Shown piece after piece: positions 1 through 7,800 of a stretch of DNA of 13,043 nucleotides. The notes below the pieces were generated by a model that saw nothing but the letters and a program-made list of their open reading frames with translations, was not told the DNA's origin and did not search any database. The DNA comes from JAALLB01 sp964502215 (GTDB taxonomy: Bacteria > Pseudomonadota > Alphaproteobacteria > Rhizobiales > Rhizobiaceae). Each line of letters starts with the position of its first letter. Positions within the stretch are counted from its first letter, which is position 1. Location: the NCBI GenBank assembly GCA_964502215.1, contig CAZCUN010000072.1:1-13043 (forward strand), given 5' to 3'. Made by a program: the position numbers and the translations under genes.

Positions 1-53
1 TCTTCTCATACCCATATTGATAACCCATTTTTGAGTTATCTGGGACAGCCCCA
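1..53. mobile_element. IS-like terminal segment (left copy)
   Basis: These 53 bases are the exact reverse complement of the last 53 bases of the window (the innermost base may match by chance). Reading outward, the segment starts with GGGGCTGTCCCAGATAAC and contains a small dyad, GATAAC (19-24) and GTTATC (35-40), with a 10-base loop. A sharp boundary, a GC-rich outermost end and placement next to interrupted genes are typical of the end of a DDE-transposase insertion sequence. No transposase is visible because the window stops within the element, and I cannot assign a family. The remainder of the IS should lie to the left. Confidence 0.6.
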
Positions 54-67
54 TTAATAGTTTAGGT

Positions 68-730
68 GTGTTCAAAAATATAGGCGGTAAAGAGGGTCTA
101 GTTTTCATTCCGAATGAACGACTCAGACTTCCAAATGTTGTAAGCAGTGATGGAAAAGCTGGAAGAGCTAGTAAGACTTTAAAAATATCAAACTACATAA
201 ATCGCGATTTCCAAATTGGAGCACTCTATTATATACCGAATTCATCAGCCAAATTGCCTTCACAATTTACATCTCTAATTCCTTTGTGCAAAATCGTTGC
301 AGACCATGGCTTAGGACAAATACAAGTTATTGACGAATCTGAACCTATTTTTGGCAGAAGCAAAAATGTTAAGGTCAATGCTAAATTAGGATCAAAATTA
401 TTAAACTATTTTGGATTAGATGGGAACATAGAGGGTGAATACCAGATCGACGTAAAAGTTAATAATGCTAGAACAAGAAAGATTAGTTCAAATGCAGCAA
501 AAAGTATTAGAAAAAAATTATCAAATGGGCCTGATTGCAAAAATGAATACATACCAAGTGTTCGCAAGAATCAAATTGTTCAAATAGTTGGATATACGTA
601 TGGTGACGTCAAAATTACTACCAGAAAATTAGGAAGAGTGGGCATATTAAGTATTTTCAATAAATCAGTAGAAGTTCAAGAGGGTCTGAATGGCTTTTTT
701 GTATTTAAAGTCATTAATCAAAAATTTTGA
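68..730 (+). CDS. Hypothetical protein, AT-rich, possibly 5'-truncated by the IS end
   Basis: I do not recognise this 220-residue product. It starts at GTG, has no clear ribosome binding site, and the same frame stays open upstream through the IS boundary at 53 to a stop at 32-34. The original start may therefore have been lost when the IS inserted. The protein is basic, with a Lys/Arg-rich stretch around residues 135-150, two cysteines, alternating hydrophobic residues suggesting beta structure, and no signal peptide or membrane segment. Base composition is far more AT-rich than the housekeeping genes to its right (around one third GC by eye), which points to horizontal acquisition or relaxed selection. 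It ends 25 bases before the redox gene, on the same strand. That it is a real gene, intact or remnant, is supported by its long open frame in AT-rich DNA, where random stops are frequent. Confidence 0.5.
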   Translation: MFKNIGGKEGLVFIPNERLRLPNVVSSDGKAGRASKTLKISNYINRDFQIGALYYIPNSSAKLPSQFTSLIPLCKIVADHGLGQIQVIDESEPIFGRSKNVKVNAKLGSKLLNYFGLDGNIEGEYQIDVKVNNARTRKISSNAAKSIRKKLSNGPDCKNEYIPSVRKNQIVQIVGYTYGDVKITTRKLGRVGILSIFNKSVEVQEGLNGFFVFKVINQKF

Positions 731-755
731 TATATCTACTCTAAAAATTTCACAT

Positions 756-1301
756 ATGCTACTCGACACGCCCATCTGCAACTTTGGCTGGAAAGCGCCT
801 GACTTCACGCTTAAAGATCCTGACGCTAAAACCTTTACGATGTCAGATCACTTGGGCGAAAACGGTCTGCTGATTGCGTTCATATGCAACCATTGTCCTT
901 ATGTTGTGGCAATAGCCGAGCGATTGGCTCAAGACACAGACACACTGATGAACGAAGGCGTTAATGTGCTTGCAGTCATGTCGAATGATTATACCTATGT
1001 GCCAGCAGACAACCCACAAAACATGAAGAAATTCGCTGCGCATTATGGTTTTAAATTTCCCTATCTTGTCGATGAAACCCAAGAAATCGGCCAAAGCTAC
1101 AAGGCAGTCTGCACGCCAGATTTCTTCGGTCTTAACAAAGATGGTGAACTGCAATATCGCGGACGATTAGACAATGCAGGCATGGGCGATGCTGCGTCAA
1201 GAACACCTGAACTTCTCAATGCCATGCGCCAGATTGGCAAGACTGGAAAAGGCCCTGAGACACAAACACCAAGCATGGGTTGTTCTATTAAATGGCGTTA
1301 A
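756..1301 (+). CDS. Thioredoxin-like/AhpC-TSA family redox protein
   Basis: A 181-residue cytoplasmic protein of the thioredoxin fold, in the family often annotated as 'thioredoxin family protein' or redoxin. The N-terminal GWKAPDFTL segment (residues 11-19) is typical of peroxiredoxin/TlpA-like proteins. The CNHC motif at residues 44-47, followed by PYV, is the expected redox-active site, and the C-terminal SMGCSIKW segment is characteristic of this subgroup. It probably reduces or senses thiols or peroxides; the substrate is unknown. I chose ATG 756 because the conserved family start (LDTPICNFGW) follows at once. An in-frame ATG at 690 has an AAGAGGG sequence 5 bases upstream but would add 22 unconserved residues and overlap the preceding frame. 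ATG 756 itself has no clear Shine-Dalgarno sequence, and the AT-rich DNA just upstream may have displaced the native promoter. No signal peptide is seen. Confidence 0.85.
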   Translation: MLLDTPICNFGWKAPDFTLKDPDAKTFTMSDHLGENGLLIAFICNHCPYVVAIAERLAQDTDTLMNEGVNVLAVMSNDYTYVPADNPQNMKKFAAHYGFKFPYLVDETQEIGQSYKAVCTPDFFGLNKDGELQYRGRLDNAGMGDAASRTPELLNAMRQIGKTGKGPETQTPSMGCSIKWR

Positions 1302-1544
1302 AGTTTGTTTGGTTAAAAAACACTCGACAAACGTAACATTTTACTCTAATGAACCGCTAACTTTCCGAAAAAACCGGGAATTGTGCATCGACATGGTTTT
1401 AAACCGTCTCGTTTGATAAATGCGGATAGCCGCTTTGTTTATTAAATGAGTTCGTCGCTCTGACATTTTTAAATTAAGAAAAATTGCGTTTAGCAAAGAC
1501 AACTAGGTTTGTCCCTGGCTCTACGAAAAACAAAGGTTTGAACG
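1302..1544 (+). promoter_or_regulatory. Intergenic region and probable rplS leader
   Basis: This 243-base AT-rich stretch has no convincing gene. A possible but poor promoter is TCGACA (1324-1329) with TCTAAT (1345-1350), with a short 15-base spacer. There is a perfect dyad GGTTT-T-AAACC (1395-1405) and a small GCGG-ATAG-CCGC hairpin (1422-1433) followed by TTTGTTT, which could be a weak terminator for the redox gene. The heptamer AGGTTTG occurs twice, at 1505-1511 and 1534-1540, the second overlapping the rplS Shine-Dalgarno AAAGG (1532-1536), 8 bases before the start codon. Promoter assignment is tentative. Confidence 0.3.
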
Positions 1545-2093
1545 ATGAATATTATTGAACAGCTTAACGCTGAAGAAGCAGCTCGCATTGCTGAAAAACG
1601 CACTCTCCCAGATTTTGAACCAGGTGATACAGTACGTGTCTTTGTACGTGTGACAGAAGGTCAACGTACACGTGTTCAGGCTTTTGAAGGTGTCTGTATC
1701 GGCCGTCAAGGCGCTGGCTTCCAAGAAAACTTTACAGTTCGCAAAATCTCATATGGTGAAGGCGTTGAACGTTCATTCCCGATGTACTCTCCACTGGTTG
1801 AAGGTGTTGAAGTTGTACGCCGTGGTAAAGTACGCCGCGCGAAACTTTATTATCTTCGCGAGCTACGCGGTAAATCTGCACGTATTACAGAAAACACAGG
1901 CGTACGCGCTAAGAAGTTGAACGATGCAGAACGTCAAGCAATGCTTGAAGAAAAAGCACGCTTAGAAGCAGAAAAAATTGCATCAGCAGAAGCACTTGCA
2001 AAAGAAAAAGCAGCTGAAGATGCAGCAGCAGCTAAAGCGGCTGAAGAGGCAGCAACTGCTGAAGCATCTACAGAAGAAGCTCCTAAAGAGTAA
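1545..2093 (+). CDS. rplS: 50S ribosomal protein L19
   Basis: L19 sits at the interface between the 30S and 50S ribosomal subunits and contributes to an intersubunit bridge. The core, roughly residues 1-125, carries clear family signatures: PGDTVRVFVRVTEG near residue 26, RVQAFEGVCIGRQG near 43, FTVRKISYGEGVERSFP near 63, and VVRRGKVRRAKLYYLRELRGKSARI near 90. The usual bacterial protein is about 115-130 residues. Here a 50-residue Ala/Glu/Lys-rich tail extends it to 182, as seen in many Rhizobiales L19 proteins; it looks helical or disordered and nonconserved. An AAAGG Shine-Dalgarno lies 8 bases before the ATG. The gene is followed by a strong terminator, so it looks like the last gene of its transcript. 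In many proteobacteria rplS follows rpsP-rimM-trmD; here the upstream neighbour is a redox gene instead. Confidence 0.98.
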   Translation: MNIIEQLNAEEAARIAEKRTLPDFEPGDTVRVFVRVTEGQRTRVQAFEGVCIGRQGAGFQENFTVRKISYGEGVERSFPMYSPLVEGVEVVRRGKVRRAKLYYLRELRGKSARITENTGVRAKKLNDAERQAMLEEKARLEAEKIASAEALAKEKAAEDAAAAKAAEEAATAEASTEEAPKE

Positions 2094-2115
2094 TTCTTCA
2101 CAAATTCACAAATTC

Positions 2116-2143
2116 AAAGGCGGCTACTTATGCCGCCTTTTTT
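2116..2143 (+). terminator. Rho-independent terminator of rplS
   Basis: A perfect 9-base-pair stem, AAAGGCGGC (2116-2124) with GCCGCCTTT (2132-2140), closes a 7-base loop and runs into six T residues (2138-2143), then GTTT. It lies 22 bases after the rplS stop codon and separates rplS from leuC. Confidence 0.9.
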
Positions 2144-2166
2144 GTTTCAACTATTTTGCCAAATTC

Positions 2167-2224
2167 TTGACGTGCTTCCTAGTAAAGTGCATATCATCAG
2201 GCAGAATTCTTTGCATATAATGGA
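2167..2224 (+). promoter_or_regulatory. Putative leuC promoter region and ribosome binding site
   Basis: TTGACG (2167-2172) is a good -35 match, but the hexamer 17 bases further on, CATATC (2190-2195), is weak. A perfect TATAAT lies at 2216-2221 with TG two bases before it, but it has no matching -35. If used, it would start transcription only about 6 bases before the leuC ATG. GGA at 2222-2224 is spaced 9 bases from ATG 2234 and supports that start. Which promoter is used cannot be decided from sequence. Confidence 0.35.
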
Positions 2225-2233
2225 ATGATAAAC

Positions 2234-3637
2234 ATGGCTAAAACACTTTATGACAAAATCTGGGATGACCACTTGGTTTCAACTGATGCAGACGGTACGT
2301 CGCTACTATATATAGACCGTCATTTGGTGCATGAAGTAACAAGCCCACAGGCTTTTGAAGGACTTCGCATCGCAGGCCGCAAGGTTCGCCAACCAGAAAA
2401 GACTTTGGCAGTGGTAGACCATAATGTGCCAACCTCTGCTGATCGTGTGAACGGCATTGCCAACGAAGAAAGCCGCATTCAAGTTGAAGCGCTTGCACAA
2501 AATGCAAAAGACTTTGGCATAGAATATTATTCAGAGCACGACAAACGCCAAGGCATTGTCCACATCATTGGCCCTGAACAAGGCTTTACGCTTCCTGGCA
2601 TGACGATTGTTTGTGGCGATAGCCATACCTCAACCCATGGTGCATTTGGCGCACTTGCTCATGGCATCGGCACATCAGAAGTTGAACATGTCCTTGCCTC
2701 GCAAACACTAATCCAAAGCAAAGCCAAAAACATGCTGGTGAAAGTCAATGGCAAATTGCCAGAGGGTGTAACTGCCAAAGATATCATCCTTGCAATCATT
2801 GGTGAAATCGGCACAGCTGGTGGCACAGGCCATGTAATCGAATTTGCAGGCGAAGCCATCGAGAGCCTTTCCATGGAAGGTCGCATGACGGTTTGTAACA
2901 TGACAATCGAAGGCGGCGCACGTGCTGGCCTTATTGCGCCTGATGAAAAAACCTTTGAGTACATCAAAGACAAACCAAAAGCACCATCTGGCAAAGCTTT
3001 TGATATGGCGCTTGAATACTGGAAAACCCTTAAGACGGACGAAGGCGCGCACTTTGATAAAGTCATCGAACTGGATGCAGATAACCTGCCGCCAATCGTA
3101 TCATGGGGCTCATCTCCTGAAGATGTAATCTCGGTGACAGGCGTTGTACCAAACCCTGCTGATCTGGAAGATGAAACACAACGCACCTCAAAACAGCGCG
3201 CACTTGATTATATGGGTCTAACCGCAGGCACGCCGATGACAGACATCAAGCTAGACCGCGTTTTCATCGGCTCTTGTACCAATGGCCGCATCGAAGACTT
3301 ACGTGAAGTTGCTAAAGTTGTTGAAGGCAAAAAAGTTGCCAGCACAGTAGACGCAATGATTGTGCCAGGTTCTGGTCTTGTGAAAGAGCAAGCAGAAGCT
3401 GAAGGCCTTGATAAGATTTTCAAGGAAGCGGGTTTTGACTGGCGTGAACCAGGTTGCTCGATGTGTCTGGCCATGAACGATGATCGCTTGAAGCCAGAAG
3501 AGCGTTGCGCCTCGACTTCAAACCGTAACTTCGAAGGCCGACAGGGTTTTAAAGGCAGAACCCACCTTGTTTCACCTGCGATGGCAGGAGCAGCAGCCAT
3601 TGCTGGTCACTTCGTTGACATTCGCGACTGGAAATAA
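2234..3637 (+). CDS. leuC: 3-isopropylmalate dehydratase large subunit (LeuC)
   Basis: With LeuD, LeuC forms the cytoplasmic isopropylmalate isomerase that converts 2-isopropylmalate to 3-isopropylmalate in leucine synthesis. The 467-residue length matches the family. The start MAKTLYDKIWDDHLV is the conserved N-terminus; an ATG at 2225 would add three residues but lacks a spaced ribosome binding site. The aconitase-superfamily [4Fe-4S] ligands are present as C348 in GSCTNGR and C408/C411 in GCSMC. Other conserved blocks include the VDHNVPT segment, GDSHTSTHGAFG, and the C-terminal SNRNFEGRQG substrate-binding motif. leuD is not in this window, so the small subunit is encoded elsewhere. The gene lies between the rplS terminator and its own terminator and is probably transcribed alone. 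It shows no sign of damage. Confidence 0.98.
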   Translation: MAKTLYDKIWDDHLVSTDADGTSLLYIDRHLVHEVTSPQAFEGLRIAGRKVRQPEKTLAVVDHNVPTSADRVNGIANEESRIQVEALAQNAKDFGIEYYSEHDKRQGIVHIIGPEQGFTLPGMTIVCGDSHTSTHGAFGALAHGIGTSEVEHVLASQTLIQSKAKNMLVKVNGKLPEGVTAKDIILAIIGEIGTAGGTGHVIEFAGEAIESLSMEGRMTVCNMTIEGGARAGLIAPDEKTFEYIKDKPKAPSGKAFDMALEYWKTLKTDEGAHFDKVIELDADNLPPIVSWGSSPEDVISVTGVVPNPADLEDETQRTSKQRALDYMGLTAGTPMTDIKLDRVFIGSCTNGRIEDLREVAKVVEGKKVASTVDAMIVPGSGLVKEQAEAEGLDKIFKEAGFDWREPGCSMCLAMNDDRLKPEERCASTSNRNFEGRQGFKGRTHLVSPAMAGAAAIAGHFVDIRDWK

Positions 3638-3661
3638 GTCTTCTTACTTTATAAAACTGAT

Positions 3662-3690
3662 AAGCCTCGCAAATTTAGCGGGGCTTTTTT
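3662..3690 (+). terminator. Rho-independent terminator of leuC
   Basis: The stem AAGCCTCGC (3662-3670) pairs with GCGGGGCTT (3678-3686), with one G-T wobble, around a 7-base AT loop, followed by a run of six T (3685-3690). It sits 24 bases after the leuC stop and just beyond the 3' end of the convergent transporter gene. On the minus strand the T tract after the stem is broken, so it is weaker in that direction. Confidence 0.85.
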
Positions 3691-3700
3691 ATGCCCGCTT

Positions 3701-4639
3701 TTATAAGCTTTGTAAAAATAACAGCCAGCCAGTAATTGTAAAAACCGATATGATATTTGCAATCACCAAAACTGATGCCGATAACCCAAGCGCGCGCTGG
3801 TAAAGATTTGCAAAAATATAAACATTCATGCCCGGCGGCATCGCGGCAATAATCACCGCCACCTGAACATAAATCAAATCAAGCTCAAACACATGATAGC
3901 TTAACACAAATGCAATCAGCGGGTGCAACCCTAACGATAGCACAGAGACCATAATCGCTTCACTAAATTCAGAGCTGATCTTATAGCGCGTCAACACAAT
4001 GCCGATACCCACTAGCGAAACAGGAATTGCCGTAATGCGCACCATATCAAGCGCCTGCTCAAGTGGCGCAAACAAATTTATGCCACTCAAGTTAAATGCA
4101 ACCCCTGTTAAAATCCCAATCATCAACGGATTGGCAATGACGGCAGAAAATGCATTTTTTATTGTATCAAGAAAACCACGCCCATCTTGCTTAGCAAATT
4201 CCATGGTAGTCATTCCAATAGTATAAAGCGTAGAGGCATGAAACGCGATAATGCCAAAAGCAGGCGTAAGTGCTTCTTCACCAAAAGCCAGCATAACAAT
4301 TGGAATACCGATCAGCACCGAATTTGAAAAAACAGCACAAAACCCAACAGCCACAGATTCGCCCGGCCGCCTTGCCCAAAATATCCGTGACAGAATTATC
4401 CCAGCCACAAAACACGTGATAGCGCCTGTATAAAAACTCACCAACATGGGCAGCTGAAACGCATCTCTAAAATCAAGATTATACATCGCCATGAATAGCA
4501 AACACGGCACAGCAACCTTCACGGCATAAGCATTAAGACTATCCGCCACCTCGTCTGGCAAATACTTGACCCGCCCCAAAACATAACCTGCCCCTAAAAT
4601 GAGAAAGACAGGCAGAACAGTAAGAAAAATAGAAAGCAA
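3701..4639 (-). CDS. AEC-family (auxin efflux carrier-like) transporter
   Basis: A 312-residue inner-membrane protein of the AEC family (bile/arsenite/riboflavin transporter superfamily). Bacterial members export or exchange small organic acids such as malate or malonate; this sequence does not reveal the substrate. The N-terminal block LTVLPVFLILGAGYVLGR, the CAVFSNSVLIGIP segment near residue 100 and the MPPGMNVYIFANLY segment near residue 270 are typical. Hydrophobicity suggests about ten helices in two five-helix halves, with a charged linker near residues 145-160. The start is a TTG at 4639-4637, preceded by AAGGG 11 bases away on the coding strand. The frame is open further upstream but I found no ATG or GTG in it before a stop. 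The gene converges on leuC and diverges from the restriction-modification gene; neither neighbour explains its role. Confidence 0.9.
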   Translation of the reverse strand: MLSIFLTVLPVFLILGAGYVLGRVKYLPDEVADSLNAYAVKVAVPCLLFMAMYNLDFRDAFQLPMLVSFYTGAITCFVAGIILSRIFWARRPGESVAVGFCAVFSNSVLIGIPIVMLAFGEEALTPAFGIIAFHASTLYTIGMTTMEFAKQDGRGFLDTIKNAFSAVIANPLMIGILTGVAFNLSGINLFAPLEQALDMVRITAIPVSLVGIGIVLTRYKISSEFSEAIMVSVLSLGLHPLIAFVLSYHVFELDLIYVQVAVIIAAMPPGMNVYIFANLYQRALGLSASVLVIANIISVFTITGWLLFLQSL

Positions 4640-4807
4640 TGTGAGGAGAACCCTTGTTAAGATTAATGCGTAGCATGGAAATAGGATTAGGGGAATTCAT
4701 GACTATTCTTTTAGATCGCTTCACTTAAGGCAATTGAGCAGTTTTTACTTTGATAACTTTCGTGAACACTTTAGGGTAAGTAAAACAGTGGGAATAATAT
4801 ACCGTTC
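4640..4807. promoter_or_regulatory. Divergent intergenic region between transporter and restriction-modification gene
   Basis: This 168-base AT-rich gap should hold both promoters. TTGATA near 4750 is one base from the -35 consensus, but no good -10 lies 16-18 bases further on. AATAATAT near 4793-4800 is -10-like without a partner. No operator, controller-protein (C-box) symmetry or terminator is obvious. The ribosome binding site of the restriction-modification gene is poor, a GGGA 13 or more bases before ATG 4808. Confidence 0.3.
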
Positions 4808-7800
4808 ATGTCAGCAGAAATAATCCGCGAATATTTTTCTATGGTCGAAGCTGTCCACAAAACAGGGGCGGCGACTGAGCATTCTTACCGTGCAGCGCTT
4901 GGCTGGTTGTTTGATAAAATTGAAATTGGCGTCACCTCTGTCAACGAACCCAAAGGCGTTCGGGTCGGTCGACCTGATTTTGTTTTTCAGCGCGGCATTG
5001 ACCAAATTACTGTTGGCCACTGTGAGGCCAAAGATATTGATAAAGACATTGCCCCCAAGGCAATGGACAAGGGCAACAAAGCGCAGTTTGAGCGCTATGT
5101 TAAAGGCTTGCCAAATCTGATTTATACCAATTGCCTTGATTTTCATTTTTATAAAAATGGCGAATTGGTGCGTGAGATAAAAATTGCAGACTATCTCATG
5201 GGGCTAGAAGCCGACGATAGCCAGTTTGAACCGCTTTGGAATCAGCTTAAAAATTTCACCGCTGAGCGCTTACAAACCATCACATCAGCAGAGCGGCTGG
5301 CAGAAGTTATGGCGGGTAAAGCGGCCATCATCAAGGATGTCTTGTTTAACTCTCTGGGTGAAGATGAAGACCTGCAATCAGAATTGGCTGGGCAATATAA
5401 GGCTTTTAAAGACCAGCTTATTCACGATCTGGAAATTGAAGGCTTCTCGGACATTTATGCAGAGACCATTGCTTACGGCCTTTTTGCCGCGCGGTTGCAC
5501 GATGAAGATTTAGAAACTTTTTCCAGAGCCGAGGCGCTGGAGAAACTTCCTAAGTCCAATCCCTTCTTGCGCAAGCTGTTTGAGTTTGTGGCGGGACCTG
5601 GGTTGGACGATGCGATCAAACGCACGATTGATGAATTGGCGGAAATTTTCCAAGCCGTAGACCTTGGCAAACTGTTTGAAAACTTCGGTTCATTCACCCA
5701 GCGCAATGATCCGTTTATCCATTTTTATGAAACCTTTCTGGCGAAATACAACCCTGCCAAGCGAAAAGCGCGGGGCGTTTGGTACACGCCAGAACCGGTG
5801 GTGAACTTTATTGTTCGAGCGGTCGATGATGTATTGAAAGAAGAATTTAGCCTTACCGATGGGCTGGCGGATACGAGCAAAATCACGGTTGATTTTGATA
5901 CGGGCGAAAGCGACAAAAAAGGCAATCCGATTACCCGCAAAGAAGAAATGCACCGTGTGCAAATTCTCGACCCTGCGGCGGGGACTGGCACATTTTTGGC
6001 TGAAGTCATCAAACAGATTTCAGACAAGATAAAAGCCGTCGCCCCCGGGCAATTGCCAGCTTATATCGAAAAAGATCTGATCCCTCGCCTGCACGGGTTT
6101 GAGTTGCTCATGGCCTCTTATGCCATGTGCCACATGAAGCTCGATATGATGCTCACGTCACTGGGCTATAAACCCACCAAAGAGCCACCGCGCTTGGGCG
6201 TATATCTGACCAACAGCCTAGAAGAAGGCGTGCGCGAAGTGCCAGATTTATTTATGGCACGCTGGCTCTCGGACGAGGCCAGACTGGCCAACAACGTGAA
6301 GCGCGATAAACCCATCATGTGCGTAATTGGCAATCCGCCTTATTCTGGTGAAAGTGCTAACAAAGGCGACTGGATTATGAGCCTGATGGAAGCTTATAAA
6401 AAAGAACCGGGCGGCAAGGAAAAACTGAAAGAACGCAATCCAAAATGGATTAATGATGACTATGTAAAATTCATCCGCTTTGCCGAACATATGATTGAAA
6501 AAAATGGCGAAGGCATTTTGGGTTTCATCACCAACCATGGCTATCTGGATAACCCAACCTTCAGAGGCATGCGCTGGCATCTGCTCAAAACATTCGACAA
6601 AATTTACGTGCTGGATTTACATGGCAACTCAAAGAAAAAAGAAGTCTCACCCGATGGCTCACCTGATAAAAATGTCTTTGATATTCAAACAGGTGTTGCG
6701 CTGATTATTGCGGTAAAGCGAAAGGCAAAATCAAACCAACTGGCGCAGGTTTTTCATGGGGATTTATGGGGGGACAGAAAGGGCAAATATAAGGCTCTTG
6801 AGGATGGTAAAACTAATTCGACTTCAAATGTAAAGCTACCCAACCAAGCACCACAATACCCGTATGTTCAAAGAGACTTTGAACTAGAAGAAAAATATCG
6901 TGAAGGGTTTGGGGTTCAGGAATTAATTCCAGTTAACTCAGTAGGCATTGTAACAGCGCGTGATGCGCTTACCATAGATATGGACAAGGATAAGCTTTGG
7001 CAGCGTGTTGAGGAGTTCACCACTTTGGATGCAGAAGTTTTGAGAAGCAAATATGCACTAGGAAAAGATGTGCGCGATTGGCGGGTAGAATGGGCGAAAA
7101 AAGATGTAATTGAAAATTTATCAGGAGAAAACCTGATACCAATCTCATACAGACCTTTTGATACTCGATGGACGTATTACACGGGTAACTCTCGTGGTTT
7201 TCACTGTTATCCACGGCATGAAACCACCCGTAATCTCTTAGCAGAAAATAACCTAAGCTTTGCTTTTACGCGTACAATAGAAGGTGGCAGAGAGTTTTCA
7301 GACGTATCAATTTTCAATAAACCAATTACTCACCATACTTTGAGTATAAAAGAAGTAAACAGTTTCTACCCCCTCTACCTCTACCCAGATGAGCAAGATC
7401 TTGACCAGTCCATTCGTGTGAATATGGATGCGAAGATTCGCGCGGAGATTGAGGCTTGTGCGATGGGGCAAGCATTCTCCCCCCTTGCGGGGGAGATGTC
7501 GTCGAAGGCGACAGAGGGGGGTAAAGCGGCAAGTAATAAAGTGTCGGCAGAAGAGACTGGGGCAACCATACCCCCCTCTGCCCCACAGGGCATCTCCCCC
7601 ACAAGGGGGGAGAGTAACCTGCCCAACATCCAACCCGCCAAAGATGAAGACGGTCGCCCCAATGAAGTGGCGATCTTTGATTATATCTACGGCGTGTTAC
7701 ACGCGCCCAATTATCGCGAGACCTATAAGGAATTTCTCAAAATTGATTTCCCCCGCATTCCCTATCCGCCCTCACCTGAGGTTTTTTGGGATGTGGCGGA

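Noticed and set aside
690..755. Upstream ATG at 690 as the start of the thioredoxin-like gene, with AAGAGGG before it.
   Set aside because: It adds 22 residues without family similarity, overlaps the preceding frame by 41 bases, and lies in AT-rich DNA of different origin. The conserved family N-terminus begins at ATG 756.
1302..1544. A structured ribosomal protein L19 leader RNA.
   Set aside because: The known L19 leader that I recall belongs to Firmicutes, and I could find only short, weak hairpins here.
1978..2220. A Gln/Lys/Leu-rich frame overlapping the end of rplS, resembling a coiled-coil peptide.
   Set aside because: It is the shifted reading of the repetitive GCA/GAA codons of the L19 tail and runs through the terminator.
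2659..3600. Minus-strand frames of 114-175 residues within leuC.
   Set aside because: They lie fully opposite a strongly conserved gene and their sequences look like antisense translations with no recognisable domains.
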